Shown here in pieces: positions 56,830 through 64,000 of a stretch of DNA of 64,000 nt; position 1 is the stretch's first letter, and every line of letters starts with the position of its first letter. The stretch spans positions 223,116-287,115 of the forward strand of contig JAKUCV010002480.1 of the NCBI GenBank assembly GCA_028386065.3. Direction: 5' to 3'. The stretch is from Turnera subulata (lineage: Eukaryota; Streptophyta; Magnoliopsida; Malpighiales; Passifloraceae). Under the pieces are notes generated by a model. It did not search any database, had not been told where the DNA came from, and saw only the letters and a program-made list of their open reading frames with translations. Position numbers and translations under genes: made by a program.

Positions 56830-57875
56830 ACACTCCGTGTAATTTTTTCGGTTACTGACTTATAGTGCAACAATAAATGCTAGGGGGGGACACGCGTGCA
56901 TTTTGCTTGGCTAGAACCGCCTCACTTTTACCCTTTTCACGAGCGCGTCGCGCGTGTGTTTTCTTTTCTGCTTTCTCTCACTGAGAGTCTACTCTGTGCA
57001 CTCCTGCACTGTGTGTCTTGTTGGCATTAATTATTCCTGCGGGTAGTTATCCTCTGTGTCGTCACTTCTTGTTAATCGTCGAATCAAACGGATCACGGCC
57101 GTACATCTTCATGGGATGCTGTTGTTAAATGTTTCCGCTATCGTGGGCCCCACGTTCTTGTCGTTGCACAACGCATCAGTTTAACCTATTGAGTCTCGGG
57201 ATTCGAGGGTCATTCCATAGAGCTGGCGGTAGAGAAGCCACACCGTAATGGATGAGGGACAGCGGTTTGGTTTACACGCTTAATTTTGGATTGTATTGGA
57301 TAACTAAAATCAATTTACTTATCATTATCAAAAAAGTCCATTTACTTATCTAGTACTATTGGTATATAATTTGAAACTATTTTTTCACTTTATCTTGTAA
57401 TATTTTATTTTACATACTAATATTTAGTTAATACTTAATATTTCAAATTCAAACTACATAGATGCAATTTAGGATTTATTTCCAATGTATGAGTGTTAAA
57501 ATTGATATTGACATAACTTTCTTCCGTGATATCATATAACTACAACAAATTAATACTTTCTATATCTATAGTTTATAATAAGAATGGTAAATTATTGAAT
57601 TTGGGTGGCTAATTCAAATTTAATTCATACCAAATATAATTCAATTACTCAAGAATCCATTTTGTAACATTTTTTTGACCGATTTCATAATAATATATGG
57701 TATGTGTATGAGAAAATATTTTCAAAGATTCTCTTCCACTTCCGGTTGTTAAATTTTCTGTTCCTTCTCCATATTTGGAAAACATTATTTTATTTTCCTT
57801 TTAGCATATGGCCCTCGAGGAGATTAATTCAGTATTAAGCGTGTCTTATGGGATGGCCCTCCTAACACTGCATTT
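56830..57875. other. AGO4 upstream region
   Basis: Probable promoter and intergenic DNA, turning strongly AT-rich after 57,300. A micro-retroposition scar lies at 57,310-57,350. No gene seen. Confidence 0.5.
57310..57350 (+). mobile_element. Micro-retroposition scar
   Basis: TCAATTTACTTATC (57,310-57,323) and TCCATTTACTTATC (57,337-57,350) flank ATTATCAAAAAA. The tail resembles TTATCAAAAAAAG at the end of the repeat at 47,165-47,650. Confidence 0.6.
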
Positions 57876-57879
57876 TCTT

Positions 57880-60800
57880 TTTTTTTTGGTGTGAATGAGA
57901 GCTATATTACTGCATAAAAATCAAAGTCCAAATACATAGATATACAAGAAAATTCTAGGCCTCGGCCAGTCATCAGGTTGCCTGGTCCATCCTAATAGAA
58001 TGAGAGATTGCTAAAGGTGGAAGTTTCAGGAATGTTACACCTTGGTTAAATGATGCTGCCAGGTGTGCTAAGGATGCAGCGCATGCATTGGCATCAATAT
58101 TGATACAACAAAAGGAACCTAAACTAGTGTTGGATAGGAGTTCCTTGGTCTGCATCACCAGGCTATGGATCTCCACGTCTGGGTCCAAGTTAATTTGCAT
58201 GTATTCCAAGACTAACCGTGAGGATGTCTCCACCTCCACAGGGGAGCCTTCAATTTGTTGTACAATTTGAAGGCCAATCAAGAGTCCCCAAAACTCGGCC
58301 TTTATATCCGAGCACAGTCCCAATGCTGCACCAAATCCTCCTTTCCAGTTTCCATCATGGTCACGGAAGACCCCTGCTGCCGATGCCCTTAAGCTAGTCC
58401 TGTCCACATGGGAGGCTAAGTTTAACTTGATACAACCCATATTTGGCTTTTGCCATTTGCTCATACTGCTCATCCCTGGTGCAAGGGGCGGGTGTGGGAT
58501 AAATGAACTGCTGCTCCCGCCTTGAACTCCTCCACCAGGTGTTTGATTACCTTTACAGGGTTACTAACCGGTTCGTCCTCAGGTTCAAAAATGTCCTTGT
58601 TGCGCCAGTGCCATAGTTTCCAGCAAGCTGTGGCAAAGATCAAGTCCCAGCTCTCGACGTTCATAGTATGGTTATCTGCTAGGTTGCTCCAGAGCCACTC
58701 TTTGATATTGGAATCAAAGAAATTAACAATGCATGGTGAGGGTAAAAGAGCATACCAGATGTCTTGTGCAAAGCTACAATCCCTTAGGACATGAAGTACG
58801 GTTTCAAGGCCCCTGCCGCAACAATGGCAGAGATTGTTATCAGATATGTGTCTCCAGAAGCGGACCTGGTTGGTAAGGAGTCGCTCATGGCAAGCAAGCC
58901 ATAAGAAGGCACAGATCCTCAACGGGCCTTTCCATCTCCAAATCCGATGCCATATTTTCTCCGGTGGTTTTCTGTTATCTGATTCCATCAACTCATATGC
59001 AGATTTGGTTGAGAAGTTACCTCTTGCGTCTAGTGCCCAGCGTAGTTTGTCAGGGCCAAAGAGATCATTTGGCGGCAAAACATTCCAAATTCGTTGGCTG
59101 ATGTCGTGCGGTAGGAGTTGGCCGAATTGAGGCCAGTCTCATGTCCCATCAGGAGCAACCATGTCAGCCACAGTGGCTTTGCGAAGTTGGGCAGGAATAG
59201 GTGTGGTGGTTATGTCAGCCAAACAGCCAACTGGTTCCATCCATACATCGTCCCAAAAGCTGATGCTTCTTCCATCCCTTACTATCCATCCAATTGATTC
59301 AATTAGTGTGGGCCAGACCATGCATATACCCCTCCATGTACTCGAACAGTTTTGGGGTTTTAGTACCCGTGGTGGCCACTCTTCATTTGGTATATACTTA
59401 TTCCGAAGGACTTGCGCCCATAGAGCTTGTGGAGTTGTCAAGAACCGCCATCCAAGTTTCATAATGAGAGCTTCATTGCAGCTCCTTGTTTTGCGCATGC
59501 CCAAGCCCCCTTGGTTCCGCGGCAAGCAGAGGGTCTCCCAGTTGATGAGATGAATCTTTCTTTGTTCGCCAATGTTGCCCCAAATGAATCTTCTGCATAG
59601 GTTGTCAATTCTGTCGCAGGTAGATCTCGGTAACCGCACCGTTTGCATTGAGTATGTAGGGAGTGCAGCCAGAACTGATTTTGTGAGGGTAATTCTCCCG
59701 GCCAGTGAGAGTGTGTTGGCTTTCCAGCCGCTAAGTCGCTGTTGTACCTTTTCCACAATATGCTCGTATGTGTTCTTGGTGACTCTACTATGGATAAGCG
59801 GGACTCCAAGGTATTTACCCAAATCCGTAGTGAGTTGAAATCCAAATGCTTGGCTAATATCCCTGGCGCTCTCCTTGGGTACATTTCGAGATACAAAAAT
59901 CTTGGTTTTTGGGGCACTGACTTTTTGTCCGGACCCTTCACAGAATTGCTGCAGACACTCCTTGATGATTTTGACTTGTTTAAGTTCAGCTTCAGCAAAT
60001 AAGACTAAGTCATCTGCAAAAAAAGTGTGAGACACCCGAGGCCCTCTTCTGCTCATGGCTAACGGCTTCCATTGTCCTCGTGCTACGGCATGTTGGATAA
60101 GATGGCCAAATCTCTCCATACATAGTACAAATAAGTACGGGGAGATTGGGTCACCTTGCCTTATGCCTCTTGATGGTGCAAATGGTGCTGAAGGTTCGCC
60201 ATTCCACAACACTTGGATGGTTGGTGTGGTGACACACTTCATTATTATGGTAATCAGCTTCTCTGGTAGCCCGGCCTCAGTCAAAGTTTCTTCAATAAAG
60301 GACCACCTTAATCTGTCATAGGCCTTCTCAAGGTCCAATTTGATTGCCATGTATCCCACCTCTCCTTTCTTGATCTTCATTTTGTGTATAGCTTCTTGGA
60401 CAATGACAATGTTGTCTGAGATCTGTCTCCCAGGTACAAAACTGCATTGGTTAGGAGATACAAGGTCAGGTAATAATGGTTTAATTCTATTGACAATTAT
60501 CTTCGTTACCACCTTGTAGAGAACATTACAAAGGCCAATGGGCCTGAATTGTGAGAGAGACATAGGTTTCGGGACTTTTGGGATCAGCACCAAAAGGGTC
60601 TGATTGATGGATCTCTCCCACTCTTCCTTTTCAAAAATCTGCTGTATAAGAGTGATCACGCTTGGGCTGACTGTTTCCCACTGGGATTGATAGAATAGGC
60701 TATGTAATCCATCGGGTCCCGGTGCCTTGAGGGGGTCCTGTTGAAAAATGCTATCCTTGATCTCCTTCTCAGTTATGGGCCTATTAAGGCTTCGCAGGCG

Positions 60801-61262
60801 GTGGTCTTCCAGGATGGGAAATCCGCTATATGGCCCTTGGACAGTTGCTTGTGGGCCCTCCTCTTGGAACAGGAGTTTGAAGTGTGCCCAGGCCATTGCC
60901 TTCAGGTTGTCTTGACCCATACACCAGCGATTTTGCTCATCTTTCAAAGTTTCAATGCGGTTCTTCTTTCTGCGGATGATAGTGGTAGAGTGGAAGTATT
61001 GTGTGTTTCTGTCCCCTGCTTGAATCCAACGGCTACGGGCCTTCTGCATCCAGAACACCTCCTCTTGTATCATCACATGGTCTAGTTCCAGTTTTAATTC
61101 CATCTCCAAGTTTGTCAGAAATCGAGATGGTTTTTGCTCCAAATATTTTTGTATTCCTCCAATTCGTGCCAGGAGTGTCCGCTTTTTATGGTGGATGTTG
61201 CCAAAGACTTCTTTGTTCCATTCGTGCCAGCATTTTCTATTTATAAGGTACGATTTTAGCAT
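57880..61262 (-). mobile_element. 5'-truncated LINE (L1-type, RT + zf-RVT + RNase H)
   Basis: On the minus strand, frame 61,262-59,139 (707 residues) encodes the pre-RT region and reverse transcriptase, with QDPLKAPGPDGL, CNVLYKVVTKIIVNR, SRGIRQGDPISPYLFVL and FFADDLVLF. A single TGA ends it at MVAPDGT. The same frame continues through WPQFGQLLPHDI and the zf-RVT domain (59,078-58,470). A one-base frame change near 58,472 leads into an RNase H-like domain (58,473-57,973). The plus-strand T-run near 57,880 is the poly(A) tail. The endonuclease domain and any upstream ORF are missing, as usual for 5'-truncated LINEs. Only two disabling changes over 3.3 kb suggest a fairly young copy. No target duplication was found. 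Confidence 0.93.
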
Positions 61263-61486
61263 GTAACTTTATTTAAGAAAAGGTCGATGTCGTCATGCTA
61301 AGAGTATTACACAACCAACTAGCTTTCTAAATTTATAATGGTCTTATTCTAGTTTAGAGGTTGTAATGGGCAACGACCCGTCTTATGTCCCATCCTCTGT
61401 TATTTGGCATTCGTACGATGAAGAAATAAATAGAGCAGGAAACTTACTTATATTTCTTAGCAATACAGCGGAAGTAGGATTGGGGG
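61263..61486. other. Short gap between LINE and LTR
   Basis: AT-rich sequence; no features other than the flanks of both insertions. Confidence 0.4.
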
Positions 61487-64000
61487 TGAAGCGCCCCGAC
61501 CCGTATTTACCGGTCACAGTAAACACGTGCCGGAACTATTGTTATTAACAGCTCAGGCAGTACATCGCAGTTAAATACTACACAGTAAATTCAAATACAA
61601 CATCACACCGTATATTACAACTGTCACCCATACCCGGGGACCATTATTCAATCCACTCACATTACATAACAGCAGTAGCATAATCCAAAATAAACAGCAT
61701 CATAAGCAATAAAGGAAAGCAGTAACATATATAACACAACAGCGGAAGTCTTAAATGCACATGTAGCGGAGGTATGGATCCGGAGTCAGGTGGAGAAGAA
61801 AGCAGCAGCCATCGAACGTCGTACCTGAACTACGAAACAACTTAACCTACGGGATGAAACCCCGCAGGGGAGGGGTGAGTCCGAAGTGCTCACCGACGAA
61901 GGATAAACAGAGATATGTAATCAACCATAATACTTTCGAAGTAAACACAGACAAACACAACACAAAAATTCTGCTAAATCACAACTGAGCCAAGACCAAA
62001 AGATTATTTATTATTATTACCAATTTTATCTTCCGGGCCCCTGTCAATGGACAAGCTAGGGTCGTACCTGGTTATTAACTAATTTCGGATGCCAGGCCAA
62101 AACACAATCCGGGATCAATATCCCAATATCCAAATCATCCGGGATCAACATCCCAATAGCTAAATCATCCGGGATCAACATCCCCAACAACCAAACCAAA
62201 CTGGCCATGACACCACAGAACTAGCCTCTAACCATCTAGTCGTACCACTACTTTTCACGTGACAATTATATCATCATCTCAATTCCAGTCCAATTCCATT
62301 ACTCTTTCATCAATTATCCAATTTTCTATTATCTCAGATTAATCCACAGACTCAACCAATCAACAATCTCATATCACAATTAACAGTTCAACGATTACTC
62401 ACAATACCTCAGACCAACAACGCCATCCAGCAACATCACAGCAATATCCACAGCAATCAAACAACAATCAATTATCATCTCAGTAGTTCAATCAAACAAC
62501 AAAATACACACACAGTATTACAGGCACATATCCAAGGTTATCCATCCTCACCTTAGCCGATTATCAGTTTTGGAAATGTCCAATAGACTCCAAGTCCAGT
62601 TCCTCAGGTATCTGCTCGTTATCAACTCCTATATCAATCAAATAATATGCACACATAAGTGATATGCAAATGTCATGTTAGTACTGTATACCGAAAAATA
62701 AATACTAACTCGTCTCGGTTACTCCCCCGGGTTAATTTTCCATTATCATCACAATTCACTATTTATTTCTAGGTGTCAAAATAATACCATACTTACTCAT
62801 ACCCAGTTATTATTCCGGTACAATACCTACTTTGATAATACCCTTTCCATATTTATTTTCCTCTAAAATAATTATTATTTAACATATATAATATTATTTT
62901 CCCAAAATCATATTTTCCAGAATATTATTTCCCCAAACTTTCCCCAAAATATTATTTCCACAAATTATTTTTATTTCCCAGAATTATAGTTTTTTTTCAT
63001 ATTTTATTTTATTTTTATTTTTTTAAAAAACTGGACTGGGCCAAACAGTGCTAGCCCAGACCTACTACTTAGACCCAACCTAGGCCCCAAATAAGAACCC
63101 AGGCACAGGTCCATGCAGGAGGCCCAATCGCGCAGCCCACCCGGCCCAATCACAGGTCAACCCACTCAGCTCACTCCAGCCTATGAGACTTAACCCACAT
63201 GGCTTCCGGGTCTACGGGTTGACCCGCCCGTCACTCCATGTGAAACGGGTCGCTCACCTTGGTGAGTTGCAGGTGGCGTACGACGAGGCGGCACGGGCAG
63301 ATCGGCACGACGAGATGCGACGCGAGAAGGGAGAGACGCGACACCGCTGGTGGCTGCTGGTGGCGGAGCGGCAGGAGGCGAGGGCGGAGAGGAGAGGAAC
63401 TCCGGGTCGGCGGCGGCGGGTGCGAATGAGGAGAAGGCAGGGACGTGGAAGAGGAGGGAGAGGAGGGAGAGGCGACTGTCAGCGTGGCTTGCTGCGATGG
63501 CGGCGAGCGGCAAGGGGAGGAGCGGCTCCGATGGTTTGCTCGTCGGGTTCGTCCCCACTTGACAACGACGGCGGCTCGTGGTGGCGACGAGCGAGGGCGA
63601 GGCGACGGTGGAGGCGAGCGAGGAAGGAGAAGATGGTGGTAGCGGTTGCAGGTGGAGGTCTCGGCGGTGTGGGTTTCACAGGGAGGAGGAAGAAAAAGAG
63701 AGAGGAGGGGAGGGGTGGTGCTCCAAAACGACTGTGTTTTGGGTCTGGTGTGTGTATTGTTTGTTTTTTTTTTCTTCTTTTGCAGGTTTGAGTTTTGCAG
63801 TGAAGGATGGCTATTGACAGATGGTTTACAGAGGAAATGGCGTGTACTGGGGAGGCAGATGAAGGCACAAGTAAGGTGAAGCACGGGCAGAACACTGGTA
63901 AGTCATGGGTCTTTCAATTTGCTCACAGGCTTCACAGTAACTCAACACTGTGCAGCATGTGAGGCGGATTCTGTCCGGACCAGAAAATAATTATAATACC
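61487..64000 (-). repeat. Second long-LTR family member (cut by window end)
   Basis: Starts TGAAGCGCCCCGACCC, like 15,678, and follows the same order: CACGTG at 61,524, the CCTACGGG hairpin at 61,846, palindrome units at 62,110-62,185, CACGTG-ACAATTATATC at 62,256, CTCACCTTAGCCGATTA, an AT-rich part, the GGACTGGGCCAAAC block (63,032), a GC-rich part and GTCCGGACCAGAAAA near the window edge (compare 18,391). It is clearly diverged from the 13-18 kb element, so it is a separate insertion. The far end is beyond the window. Confidence 0.88.

Noticed and set aside
59161..61246. Plus-strand frames over the LINE
   Set aside because: Antisense shadows of the reverse-transcriptase coding strand.
63183..63895. 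Overlapping GC-rich frames in the second LTR
   Set aside because: Same reason; many overlapping frames arise from GC-rich composition.
1..64000. tRNA, rRNA or known structural RNA genes
   Set aside because: None was seen by eye on either strand; a tRNAscan or Rfam search could still find a small one.

Overview
This window is nuclear DNA of a flowering plant, most likely a eudicot. Genes are split by GT-AG introns into short coding exons, intergenic DNA is AT-rich, and the protein families are plant ones (purine permease, phytocyanin-like protein, AGO4-type Argonaute, a LARP1 protein with DM15 repeats). Plant LINEs, hAT, copia and LTR elements lie between and inside the genes. I cannot name the species.

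Layout. 1-197 is the end of a long terminal repeat (LTR); members of the same family recur at 13.0-18.6 kb and 61.5-64.0 kb. 0.6-4 kb holds dispersed repeats and no convincing gene. 4.28-6.75 kb is an OTU-domain deubiquitinase gene whose promoter/first-exon block is duplicated. 7.9-9.46 kb is a purine permease gene. 13,041-18,648 is an LTR retrotransposon (minus strand, 5-bp target duplication) with no gag-pol but a plus-strand gene-like unit inside. 20.6-21.55 kb is a single-exon plant-specific gene of unknown function (minus). 22.49-26.43 kb is a DNA primase small-subunit gene that has lost its 5' part. 28.5-41.07 kb is a 15-exon LARP1 gene with a decayed copia element in intron 7. 43.0-43.6 kb is an SKP1-like gene. 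44.3-46.3 kb is a LINE fragment interrupted by a hAT element with perfect 8-bp target duplications. 46.8-48.1 kb is an early-nodulin-like phytocyanin gene. 48.95-55.86 kb (minus) is a 22-exon AGO4-type Argonaute gene with an intact Asp-Asp-His triad. 57.88-61.26 kb is a 5'-truncated LINE (minus). The window ends inside another long LTR.

The host genes are not a functional cluster: ubiquitin removal and ligation (OTU, SKP1), purine/cytokinin transport, DNA replication priming, mRNA translation/decay control (LARP1), cell-surface protein, and small-RNA-directed DNA methylation (AGO4). The most unusual material is in the mobile fraction: an LTR family whose roughly 3-kb LTR carries a degenerate array of GGGAT-N4-ATCCC palindromes and a conserved hairpin; an antisense gene with its own TATA box and a LINE-endonuclease-like domain inside one such element; a 20-bp perfect hairpin between duplicated promoters; and several tiny retroposition scars consisting of little more than a poly(A) tail between target duplications.

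All exon boundaries were worked out by eye from splice sites, reading phase and family conservation. No alignment or database search was run.
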